From assembly GCA_964461335.1 (NCBI GenBank), contig CAYWTY010000034.1, positions 1 to 18,538 of the forward strand: 18,538 bases of DNA, given 5' to 3'. The position numbers and the translations under genes were made by a program. The notes under the pieces were generated by a model, which saw only the letters and a program-made list of their open reading frames with translations, did not search any database and was not told the origin of the DNA. This document shows positions 1 to 6,413 of the stretch, piece after piece (the stretch's first letter is position 1; every line of letters begins with the position of its first letter). Source of the stretch: JAKJBL01 sp964461335. Its GTDB lineage: Bacteria; Bacillota; Clostridia; Christensenellales; CAG-138.

Positions 1-4
1 CCTT

Positions 5-46
5 GGGCTTATAGCCCTAGAGCAAACCACCCCTTGGAGGGGTGGT
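5..46. terminator. Two tandem hairpins at the window edge, possible terminator
   Basis: GGGCT-TAT-AGCCC lies at 5-17. A strong 8-bp stem ACCACCCC/GGGGTGGT with a 5-nt loop lies at 26-46. There is no clean T-run directly after the second stem, only a T-rich stretch around 53-65. It may terminate an upstream transcript or be a leader element for the dehydrogenase gene. The orientation and role are uncertain. Confidence 0.35.
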
Positions 47-82
47 CGTGATTAATTGTTCTTTTAGGAAATGGAGGCATGT

Positions 83-1003
83 ATGAAGCTGATGGTAATA
101 GGGGGCTCCGGGCTTTTAGGGTCAACAACTGCTTTTTATGCAGGCACAAAAGGGCTATTTGATACGATTTATCTTATGGGCACAAGGCAGAATGTGCTTT
201 TGCACCATGTGATGGATATGAACCAGGCGCTATGCCCGGTTTCGCATACGCGCATTGAGGTAGGAAAGTATGAGGATATAAAAGACTCGGATATCATACT
301 TATTACTGCTGGCATGAAGGAGAGCCCTACGGACAGCCGCACTGCAAATGTTCAGGCTAACTTTAACCTTATGTGCGAGTTTGCTGAACAAATTAAGGCT
401 TACTCCACAGCACCAAAGCTCGTGCTCTGCGCAACAAACCCGATTGATGTACTTAACTACTCGCTTTATAAGCTGCTTGGCTGGCCTAAGGAATACTTTC
501 TTGGCTTTGGCTATAATGATACGCTCCGCTTGCGCTGGGCGCTTAGTGAAGAAACAGCAACCCCGTATGAAAGCTTTGAAGCATATGTAATAGGCGAGCA
601 TGGCGAGAACCAGGTGCCACTTTTTGAACATATTTTGCTTGAAGGCAAGCCTTTTATTTTAGATACAGCACTTCAGGAACGCGTAAAGATGCGCATAGGC
701 GGCTTCTTTACCATGATGCAGTCACTTGATGCCAAGCGTACATCCGGCTGGACTTCGGCTGTTGCGCTAACGAAGATTTTAAGCGCGCTTATTCATGAGA
801 CTGATGAAATTATACCCTGCTCTGCTGTACTTTTGGGTGAATACGGCCAGCAAAATGTAAGCCTAGGTGCATTGACACGCCTTGGAAAGAGCGGCATAAA
901 AAGCATAGAGATACCTGAGCTTTCAAGCCGCTCAAAAGCTATGGTGCAAAAAGCGGGGGATGGTGTAGCAGCGCTTATATATTCACTCGGTATTATTAAA
1001 TAG
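83..1003 (+). CDS. Lactate/malate dehydrogenase-family 2-hydroxyacid dehydrogenase, probably NADP(H)-preferring
   Basis: A 306-residue protein with the LDH/MDH fold, expected to interconvert a 2-hydroxyacid and a 2-ketoacid in the cytoplasm. The nucleotide-binding turn is GGSGLLG near residues 7-13. The catalytic set is present: Arg86 in the mobile loop, Asn in ATNPID, Asp/Arg in NDTLRLR and the proton-relay His in GEHGE. Two sites are odd. The acidic residue that normally ends beta-2 and binds the NAD ribose is replaced by G-T-R (about 33-35), like NADP-dependent MDHs. The residue equivalent to LDH Gln102 / MDH Arg102 is Glu80. The substrate therefore cannot be called lactate or malate with confidence. 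The start at 83 is chosen because GGAGG (73-77) sits 5 nt upstream; an in-frame ATG at 71 overlaps that site. It appears monocistronic. Confidence 0.85.
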   Translation: MKLMVIGGSGLLGSTTAFYAGTKGLFDTIYLMGTRQNVLLHHVMDMNQALCPVSHTRIEVGKYEDIKDSDIILITAGMKESPTDSRTANVQANFNLMCEFAEQIKAYSTAPKLVLCATNPIDVLNYSLYKLLGWPKEYFLGFGYNDTLRLRWALSEETATPYESFEAYVIGEHGENQVPLFEHILLEGKPFILDTALQERVKMRIGGFFTMMQSLDAKRTSGWTSAVALTKILSALIHETDEIIPCSAVLLGEYGQQNVSLGALTRLGKSGIKSIEIPELSSRSKAMVQKAGDGVAALIYSLGIIK

Positions 1004-1049
1004 CCTGCTTAAAAAGCCTTAATTAAATTAAAGGCAATATGTCGTCAAG

Positions 1050-1078
1050 TTGAACTGAAGGCTTCTTCAATGTATACT
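1050..1078 (+). promoter_or_regulatory. Sigma-A-type promoter of the ABC exporter gene
   Basis: TTGAAC (1050-1055), a 17-bp spacer and TATACT (1073-1078), with TG just before the -10. The spacing is ideal and it lies 37 bp upstream of the ABC transporter start, in the only gap between the two genes. Confidence 0.65.
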
Positions 1079-1114
1079 GTAACTTGCGCATATAATTAGG
1101 CAAACGGAGGATTT

Positions 1115-2842
1115 ATGAAAGTTTTATGGAGGCTAAGCAAAGAAGCCTCAAAATATAAAGCGCTTTATTTGGTTGCAATACTTTCAACTTTTGCATTGAC
1201 GCTTTTAAACCTTGCAGGCCCAAAGCTGCTTTCAGCAATTACATCAATAGTAGAAAACGGCGGAGGGGAAGAAGCGCGTACAGCAATTATTAAGCTTACA
1301 GGCGTGCTTGTAGCTGTGTACTTTTCTCGAATTTTATTTAGGTATTTAAGCAATTACCTTGCGCACAGGGCAGCTTGGAACTTAGTTGAGGAGCTTAGGG
1401 TAAAGCTTTATTATAAAATTCAGACGCTATCAATGAGTTTCTTCCACAATAAGCAAACAGGTGATTTAATGAGCAGGGTTGTAAACGATACTGCAACATT
1501 TGAGCTGCTCTATGCGCATATAATCCCTGAAATGGTCACAAATATTGTTACGCTCATAGGCGTGCTTGCTATACAGCTTTCAATAAATGTAAAGCTTGCG
1601 CTGCTTACCTGTATCCCGCTTCCGCTCATCGCTGTTTCAGGGTGGATATTTTCAACAAAGGTACGCCCGAAATTCAGGCTTTCCCAAAAAGAGCTTGCAA
1701 ACCTAAATGCCAAACTTCAGGATAATTTTTCCGGCATTCGCGAGATTCAGGCCTTTGGCTCTGAGCTAAGCGAAGAAGAGCGCGTAGCAGAGCAAGCGGG
1801 CTCCTATACGAAAGCAGTGCTTCATGCATTAAAATTCAGCGCTGTGTTTCACCCCACAGTTGAGTTTATTTCTGTAATAGGGACTATTTTAGTTGCAGGA
1901 GTTGGCGGCATACTTGCGCTTAGGGGCGAACTTTCAGTTTCGGATATTGTGGCATTTCTTCTTTATCTTGCTATGTTTTATGCGCCTATTACAGGGTTTG
2001 CCAGGCTCCTTGAGGATATCCAGCATGCATACGCAGGCGCAGAGCGTGTAATGAAGGTTATGGATACGCCTCAGGATATAAGTAATGCGCCTGATGCTCA
2101 AGATATTGGTGAAGCGCTTGGAAGCATTGAGTTTGAAAACGTTGACTTTTCCTATGAAGAAGGCCAGCCTGTACTTGAAGGGATAAGCTTCAAAGCAGCC
2201 CCAGGGCAAATGGTTGCACTTGTCGGCCCAACAGGTGTAGGCAAAACAACGCTTACGCAGCTTATTTCGCGCTTCTATGAGCCTTCCAAAGGGCGGGTGC
2301 TTGTTGACGGGAAGGATGTTAAAGCAATTACACTTGAGAGCCTCCGCAAAAATATTGCGCCCGTCTTGCAGGACACTTTCCTTTTTAACGGCACAATTGC
2401 AGAAAACATAGGCTATGCAAACCCGAATGCAGGCATTGAAGAAATAATAGAAGCTGCAAAAGCAGCGCGAATTCATGCAGATATAATGCAAATGCCGGAT
2501 GCATATTTAACACATGTTGGCGAGCGCGGCATGCGGCTCTCTGGCGGGCAGAAGCAAAGGGTTGCAATAGCGCGTGCAATACTTACAAAGGCGCCCATTG
2601 TTGTGCTTGATGAAGCAACAGCATCTGTTGATACGCAAACCGAACAAGAGATTCAAAAAGCTATTGCGGATTTGGCAGGCAAGAGAACAATCATTGCTAT
2701 TGCGCACCGTCTCTCTACAATTCAAAAGGCGGATTTAATCGTTGTGCTTGAAGACGGGAAGCTCGTGCAAAAGGGCACGCATGCGAAACTCATAAGTGAG
2801 GATGGTCTTTACAGAAAGCTTAATTTAATGGCAGAAAGCTGA
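1115..2842 (+). CDS. ABC exporter half-transporter (MsbA/LmrA-like, membrane domain fused to ATPase)
   Basis: A 575-residue protein of typical length for a type IV ABC exporter. It should act as a dimer in the cytoplasmic membrane to export a lipid, drug or peptide. Residues 1-310 hold about six hydrophobic segments, starting near 16-36, 60-75 and 140-180. The ATPase domain (from about 337) is complete: Walker A GPTGVGKTT (371-379), Q-loop Gln419 in VLQDTF, signature LSGGQ (475-479), Walker B IVVLDE (495-500) with catalytic Glu500, and the switch His531. All catalytic residues are intact, so a homodimer would be active. No partner half-transporter is adjacent. The ribosome site CGGAGG lies 5 nt before the ATG. 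It has its own promoter and terminator, so it is probably transcribed alone. The substrate cannot be read from sequence. Confidence 0.93.
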   Translation: MKVLWRLSKEASKYKALYLVAILSTFALTLLNLAGPKLLSAITSIVENGGGEEARTAIIKLTGVLVAVYFSRILFRYLSNYLAHRAAWNLVEELRVKLYYKIQTLSMSFFHNKQTGDLMSRVVNDTATFELLYAHIIPEMVTNIVTLIGVLAIQLSINVKLALLTCIPLPLIAVSGWIFSTKVRPKFRLSQKELANLNAKLQDNFSGIREIQAFGSELSEEERVAEQAGSYTKAVLHALKFSAVFHPTVEFISVIGTILVAGVGGILALRGELSVSDIVAFLLYLAMFYAPITGFARLLEDIQHAYAGAERVMKVMDTPQDISNAPDAQDIGEALGSIEFENVDFSYEEGQPVLEGISFKAAPGQMVALVGPTGVGKTTLTQLISRFYEPSKGRVLVDGKDVKAITLESLRKNIAPVLQDTFLFNGTIAENIGYANPNAGIEEIIEAAKAARIHADIMQMPDAYLTHVGERGMRLSGGQKQRVAIARAILTKAPIVVLDEATASVDTQTEQEIQKAIADLAGKRTIIAIAHRLSTIQKADLIVVLEDGKLVQKGTHAKLISEDGLYRKLNLMAES

Positions 2843-2874
2843 CCTCAGCTAAACAACTTATTAATTTTTACATT

Positions 2875-2895
2875 AAAGCCGGCTTCGGCTTTTTT
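2875..2895 (+). terminator. Rho-independent terminator after the ABC exporter
   Basis: The stem AAAGCCG/CGGCTTT with loop GCTT is followed by a run of T (six or more, including the end of the stem). It lies 32 nt after the stop codon and separates the ABC gene from the hydrogenase operon. Confidence 0.9.
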
Positions 2896-2929
2896 GTTTT
2901 CTCGCTGTTTAAGCTGCCCGTTGTTCTGC

Positions 2930-2977
2930 ATATTCTATTTTTAAAAGAATATACTTTAGCAAATTCTATGCATAGAA
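2930..2977 (+). promoter_or_regulatory. Hydrogenase operon promoter region with two palindromes
   Basis: The candidate -10 is TATACT at 2950-2955, with no good -35 at 17 bp, which fits an activator-dependent promoter. Two inverted repeats surround it: ATATTCT-N9-AGAATAT (2930-2952), overlapping the -35/-10, and a perfect 14-bp palindrome TTCTATGCATAGAA (2964-2977) over the expected start site. Both share a TTCTAT/AGAA core and could be operators for a dimeric regulator. The ATG of the first gene follows 9 nt later. Confidence 0.5.
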
Positions 2978-2986
2978 GGGCGTACA

Positions 2987-3445
2987 ATGGAAGTTTTAAA
3001 ACCCCAAGTCGAAAGCATATTCGGTGAAATCAAATACATTACGGAAATCCTCGAGAGCGGGCACAATACAAGCTTGGAATCGCTCCTTATTGCAAGGCTC
3101 AGCAGCAGGCTTAATACGCTTGAGGGGCTGCTTAATGAGCTATTACAAATGGGCAGCGAGATGGAGGTTAAAAGCGTATTCAAAAATGTGCAAGAGCCTG
3201 AGTTTGCTAAAGCAGGCTTAGCCGAGTTTAACGGGCTCAATGGCAAACCCGCATATGTGGCGGTGGATGGCACAGTTTATGATGTTACAGGCAATGCAGC
3301 TTGGGCTGCTGCTACGCATTTCGGGCTTCACGCAGGGCAGGAACTTACAGGCGAATTTAATATGTGCCACCCGATGCAAGGGGAGAAGCTTAAGGTGCTG
3401 CCTGTTGTAGGGAGGTTGGCCGATACAAATGCTGGGCAGCTGTGA
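2987..3445 (+). CDS. Cytochrome b5-like heme-binding protein, first gene of the hydrogenase operon
   Basis: A 152-residue soluble protein. Residues 1-65 are helical with heptad-like leucines and match no domain I recognise. Residues about 72-145 match the short bacterial cytochrome b5-like heme/steroid-binding family: KPAYVAVDGTVYDVT (87-101), a conserved Trp, His111 and His115, AGQELTGEF, His128 and the closing PVVGRL. The His residues are candidate axial heme ligands. There is no signal peptide or membrane segment, so it should be cytoplasmic. The gene ends inside the start of the hydrogenase small-subunit gene (17-nt overlap), which implies coupled translation. The natural inference is an electron carrier for the hydrogenase, in place of the usual membrane cytochrome b. 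That role is inferred from position only; steroid or other ligand binding is an alternative. AAGGG upstream serves as ribosome site. Confidence 0.8.
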   Translation: MEVLKPQVESIFGEIKYITEILESGHNTSLESLLIARLSSRLNTLEGLLNELLQMGSEMEVKSVFKNVQEPEFAKAGLAEFNGLNGKPAYVAVDGTVYDVTGNAAWAAATHFGLHAGQELTGEFNMCHPMQGEKLKVLPVVGRLADTNAGQL

Positions 3446-4307
3446 ACATTCAAATAAGCTTGCGCTTGATTTGTTCTCGAAGCTTCAAGAGGAGCAGACA
3501 AACGGCAGGCTTGGGAGGAAGAAGCTAATTTGGCTTGAGCTTACAGGGTGCTCAGGTGATATTATTTCGCTCTTAAACGCACAGCACCCGGGTTTTGGGT
3601 TTGTAGTTACTGACATTATTGACCTTGTCTATAACAACAGCCTGAGCAGCCAGATGGGCGAAAGCGCAATGGATGAACTTTTTAAAACGCTTGAATCGGA
3701 GTTCATACTAGCAGTTGAGGGCGCAGTCTCAACAAGAGATAGTGGCAGCTATAACTATATAGGTATGAGGAACGGGAAAAGGCTCTCTGCCTTTGAAGCA
3801 GCACGCCTATTTGGCGAAAGGGCAACGCATGTTTTTGCAGTAGGCACATGTGCAACAGATGGCGGCATTTCCGCAGCAAGGCCAAACCCGAGCGGCTCTG
3901 TTCCTTTAAGCGCTGTGCTCACACGCCAAGTTATCAACCTGCCAGGCTGCCCCTGCAACCCAAGCTGGTTTCTTACAGCCCTTGCACATCTTCTGCTGTT
4001 TGGCCCACCTGAGCTTGATGACTTCAACCGCCCTGTTATGCTCTATGGTATTTCTATTCACGACAGGTGCGAGCGGCGTTCCTTTTTTGACAGGGGGATA
4101 TTTGCCTCAACCCTCGGTGAGCCGACATGTATGTTCAAGCTTGGCTGCAGGGGGCCTGTAACATTTACGGATTGCCCAATACGCAGGTGGAACGAGCGTG
4201 TAAACTGGCCGGTAATGGATGATACCCCATGTATAGGCTGTGCGCAAACCGGGTTTCCGGATTTAATGGAGCCATTTATAACATTTGACACTACACAGGG
4301 AGAATAG
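3429..4307 (+). CDS. [NiFe] hydrogenase small subunit (FeS electron-transfer subunit), no Tat signal
   Basis: A 292-residue subunit that wires the Ni-Fe site to an electron acceptor through three FeS clusters. Proximal cluster: Cys41, Cys141 and Cys174 are present, but the fourth ligand of the CxxC motif is Asp44 (CSGD). Distal cluster: His211, Cys214, Cys234 and Cys240 are all present. Medial cluster: Cys249, Cys268 and Cys271 with Pro261 in NWPV, the arrangement of a [3Fe-4S] cluster. Cys176 in GCPCNP is extra and next to a proximal ligand. The N-terminus has no twin-arginine signal and the C-terminus no membrane anchor, so the enzyme should stay in the cytoplasm. The ATG at 3429 overlaps the upstream gene by 17 nt; GGAGG lies 13 nt upstream, which is long, so the exact start is less certain. 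The large-subunit gene follows after 5 nt. Confidence 0.95.
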   Translation: MLGSCEHSNKLALDLFSKLQEEQTNGRLGRKKLIWLELTGCSGDIISLLNAQHPGFGFVVTDIIDLVYNNSLSSQMGESAMDELFKTLESEFILAVEGAVSTRDSGSYNYIGMRNGKRLSAFEAARLFGERATHVFAVGTCATDGGISAARPNPSGSVPLSAVLTRQVINLPGCPCNPSWFLTALAHLLLFGPPELDDFNRPVMLYGISIHDRCERRSFFDRGIFASTLGEPTCMFKLGCRGPVTFTDCPIRRWNERVNWPVMDDTPCIGCAQTGFPDLMEPFITFDTTQGE

Positions 4308-4312
4308 CACCT

Positions 4313-5710
4313 ATGAAAAAGATTGTACTCAATCCTGTTACACGCATAAGCGGGTATATGGAAATTGAAGCAGAGCTTGAGGATGGGGAAGTTGTCGAAG
4401 CGCGCACTGATGGAATGCTCTTTCGCGGTTTTGAGCTAATGCTTAAGGGAAGGGCGCCAATGGATGCGGTTTATTTTTCTTCACGCATTTGCGGCATCTG
4501 TTCTTCTGCGCATACTACTGCTGCTTCGCTTGCGCTTGAGGATGCATTTGGGGTAACGCCTCAAGAGCAGGGCAGGTATATGCGCGACATTACGCATGGA
4601 TGTGATATTCTCCAAAATCATATCCGTCAATTCTACCAGTTCGCAGTGCCGAGCTTTGTAAGGCTCCCTGATGTTTCAGGCATATTCAAGCAGGATGATA
4701 CGGACTTTAGGCTAGCTGCAAGCGTAAACGATGAAATTGCAAAGCATTACTTTGACTCGCTTCCAATAAGCAGGTTAGCCCATACAATGCTTGCACTATT
4801 TGGCGGGAAAGCGCCGCATAATCATGGCATATTTATTGGCGGCTGTACAACTATGGCAACAGTTGAAAAAATTCTCGCCATGAACTCAATGCTTCATACA
4901 ATAACCGCTTTTATTGATTCTACAATGATTCCAGATGCAGAAATATTGGCCGAGCATTACAGCGACTATTTTGAGCTTGGCAAAGGCTATCCGCATCTTT
5001 TAACCTATGGGTTGTTCAATAACTATGAAATCGGCACGCTCTATGTTGAGCCATCCGTATATATAAACGGCGAAACGCTGCCCTTTAACCCTTTGGGTAT
5101 TACTGAAAACACTCAATATGCTTTTTATGAACCGCCCATTGAATATACGCCTTTTGAGGTAATTTCTAAACCTGATTCGAAGAAGGCAGATGCGTATACC
5201 TGGGTTAAGGCGCCCCGCTATTACGGGCTGCCGTTTGAGGTAGGGCCTGTTGCGCGCATGTGGCTCTCAGGCGAGTACAAAAACGGAATCTCAACAATGT
5301 CAAGGATTATGGCACGCGTATTTGAAACAAAAAAAATAGCAGGCGTTCTTAAAAAGCTGATTTCAAACCTCGTGCCTGAGGTGCCGCTCCAAAGCGCATA
5401 TAAGGTGCCAAAGCAAGCAAGGGGAGTTGGGCTTGTAGATACAACACGCGGTGCGCTTGGCCATTGGCTTGAAATAGAAGATGGCGCAATTTCACTTTAT
5501 CAAATAATTACCCCAAGCGCGTGGAACCTTTCGCCAAGAACCAATGATGTGCGCGGGCCTGCTGAACACGCGATGTTAGGAACAAAGGTAAAAAAGCCTG
5601 AGCAACCTATTGAGCTTGCAAGGATTATTCTTTCGTATGACCCTTGCGTATCTTGCGCAACCCATGTGTACCAAAACGGAAAAAGACTTTCCGCCCTAAA
5701 AGTACAATGA
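4313..5710 (+). CDS. [NiFe] hydrogenase large subunit (Ni-Fe(CN)2CO active site)
   Basis: A 465-residue catalytic subunit. The N-terminal L1 motif RICGICSSAH (58-67) gives Cys60 and Cys63. The C-terminal L2 motif DPCVSCATH (443-451) gives Cys445 and Cys448. These four cysteines hold the Ni-Fe centre. A 14-residue tail follows His451, the normal cleavage site of the maturation endopeptidase encoded next, so nickel is checked before processing. RGPAEH near residue 420 is the conserved active-site arginine region. One departure is clear: RISG (11-14) replaces the RIEG motif whose Glu (E25 of Desulfovibrio fructosovorans) acts as a proton gate. The length is somewhat below the roughly 550 residues of periplasmic enzymes. 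AGGGAG lies about 9 nt upstream of the ATG. It is a hydrogen-oxidising (uptake) type by overall resemblance; the direction in vivo is not shown. Confidence 0.96.
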   Translation: MKKIVLNPVTRISGYMEIEAELEDGEVVEARTDGMLFRGFELMLKGRAPMDAVYFSSRICGICSSAHTTAASLALEDAFGVTPQEQGRYMRDITHGCDILQNHIRQFYQFAVPSFVRLPDVSGIFKQDDTDFRLAASVNDEIAKHYFDSLPISRLAHTMLALFGGKAPHNHGIFIGGCTTMATVEKILAMNSMLHTITAFIDSTMIPDAEILAEHYSDYFELGKGYPHLLTYGLFNNYEIGTLYVEPSVYINGETLPFNPLGITENTQYAFYEPPIEYTPFEVISKPDSKKADAYTWVKAPRYYGLPFEVGPVARMWLSGEYKNGISTMSRIMARVFETKKIAGVLKKLISNLVPEVPLQSAYKVPKQARGVGLVDTTRGALGHWLEIEDGAISLYQIITPSAWNLSPRTNDVRGPAEHAMLGTKVKKPEQPIELARIILSYDPCVSCATHVYQNGKRLSALKVQ

Positions 5711-6171
5711 GGAGAATGCTCGTACTTGGCGTTGGAAACACGCTTATGCGTGACGATGGGATAGGCCCAATGCTTGCTGAGGCATTCAAGCCCTGCAGGG
5801 AAGGGCTTATTGTAATACCTGTTGAAACAGATTTCGCATTTGCTTTATCAATGGTAGAGCCTCACGATTTTGTTGTGCTCCTTGATGCAGAGCTTAACGG
5901 CAATAAACCAGGCAGCGTATCAGAGGTTGACCTTTGTACGGCCCCTAAGGGGGAAATGTATTCGCTGCACGAAATAACCTTATATGAGCTGATTCTTCAG
6001 GAATACCCTAAGGCGGATTGTGTGCTAATTGGCATCGAAGCCTCAAAAATTGAGCCCGGTCTTGGGTTAAGCAGCGAGCTTGATGCTGCTTTTCTAACAA
6101 TTCTTAATGAAGTGGAAGAAAGAATACTCGCACTATGGGAGGAAAATAGAAAATGCATGACAGCTTTTTGA
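5707..6171 (+). CDS. Hydrogenase maturation endopeptidase (HyaD/HybD/HupD family)
   Basis: A 154-residue protease that trims the C-terminal tail of the large subunit after nickel insertion. The family signature LGVGNTLMRDDGIG is at 7-20. Candidate nickel-sensing ligands align with HybD Glu16, Asp62 and His93: Asp17, Asp60 (VLLDA) and His88 (SLHE). The first is Asp instead of Glu, a conservative change. The start at 5707 forms an ATGA overlap with the large-subunit stop, implying translational reinitiation; a second ATG at 5716 is also possible. The end overlaps the HypA-like gene by 19 nt. It is placed directly behind its substrate, as is usual for these proteases. Confidence 0.92.
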   Translation: MRRMLVLGVGNTLMRDDGIGPMLAEAFKPCREGLIVIPVETDFAFALSMVEPHDFVVLLDAELNGNKPGSVSEVDLCTAPKGEMYSLHEITLYELILQEYPKADCVLIGIEASKIEPGLGLSSELDAAFLTILNEVEERILALWEENRKCMTAF

Positions 6172-6413
6172 TTGAAAAGATTTATCAGGCAGCGCTTACA
6201 TTGTGTGAAAAAAACTCTATTTCAAAAGTACTTGAAATCTCGCTGCTTGTTAGCGTTAGCAGCCACATTGAGCCTGAACATTTACTCTCTCACCTTATTG
6301 AACGCGATAACCGGCTCTTTGGGGACTGGACTGAGGTTATAGTTGAAAAAAGCGCAAATGTAGAAGAGCTTCAAGCTGTAGTGAACACGCTCTGCGGTGA
6401 AAGCTATGAATAA
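6153..6413 (+). CDS. HypA-like nickel chaperone lacking the zinc-ribbon domain
   Basis: An 86-residue protein. It begins MHD, and the N-terminal amine plus His2 form the nickel site in HypA. The following amphipathic helix, the strand VLEISLLVS and EPEHLLSHLIE match the HypA nickel-binding domain. Typical HypA is about 110-120 residues and carries two CxxC pairs in a zinc ribbon after the LEI strand. Here the chain goes straight from TEVIVEKS to a short C-terminal strand, with only two isolated cysteines. The zinc domain is therefore absent, not mutated. GGGAGG lies 10 nt upstream, and the gene overlaps both neighbours (19 and 8 nt), so it is translated as part of the operon. It probably delivers nickel to the large subunit in a reduced form. 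No HypB partner is encoded nearby. The homology call rests on the N-terminus, position and length. Confidence 0.72.
   Translation: MHDSFLIEKIYQAALTLCEKNSISKVLEISLLVSVSSHIEPEHLLSHLIERDNRLFGDWTEVIVEKSANVEELQAVVNTLCGESYE

Noticed and set aside
230..631. 133-codon minus-strand frame inside the dehydrogenase gene
   Set aside because: Antisense shadow of a clearly conserved enzyme; no ribosome site or domain.
1012..1036. GCCTTAATT/AATTAAAGGC inverted repeat after the dehydrogenase gene
   Set aside because: AT-rich imperfect stem without a following T-run, too weak to call a terminator.
1091..1096. TATAAT before the ABC exporter gene
   Set aside because: No -35 at suitable spacing; the 1050-1078 promoter is better spaced and the motif lies close to the ribosome site.
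4206..4245. Apparent loss of a medial-cluster cysteine in the small subunit (NWP instead of a Cys)
   Set aside because: Pro261 corresponds to the proline normally found in [3Fe-4S] medial clusters; the three real ligands Cys249, Cys268 and Cys271 are present.
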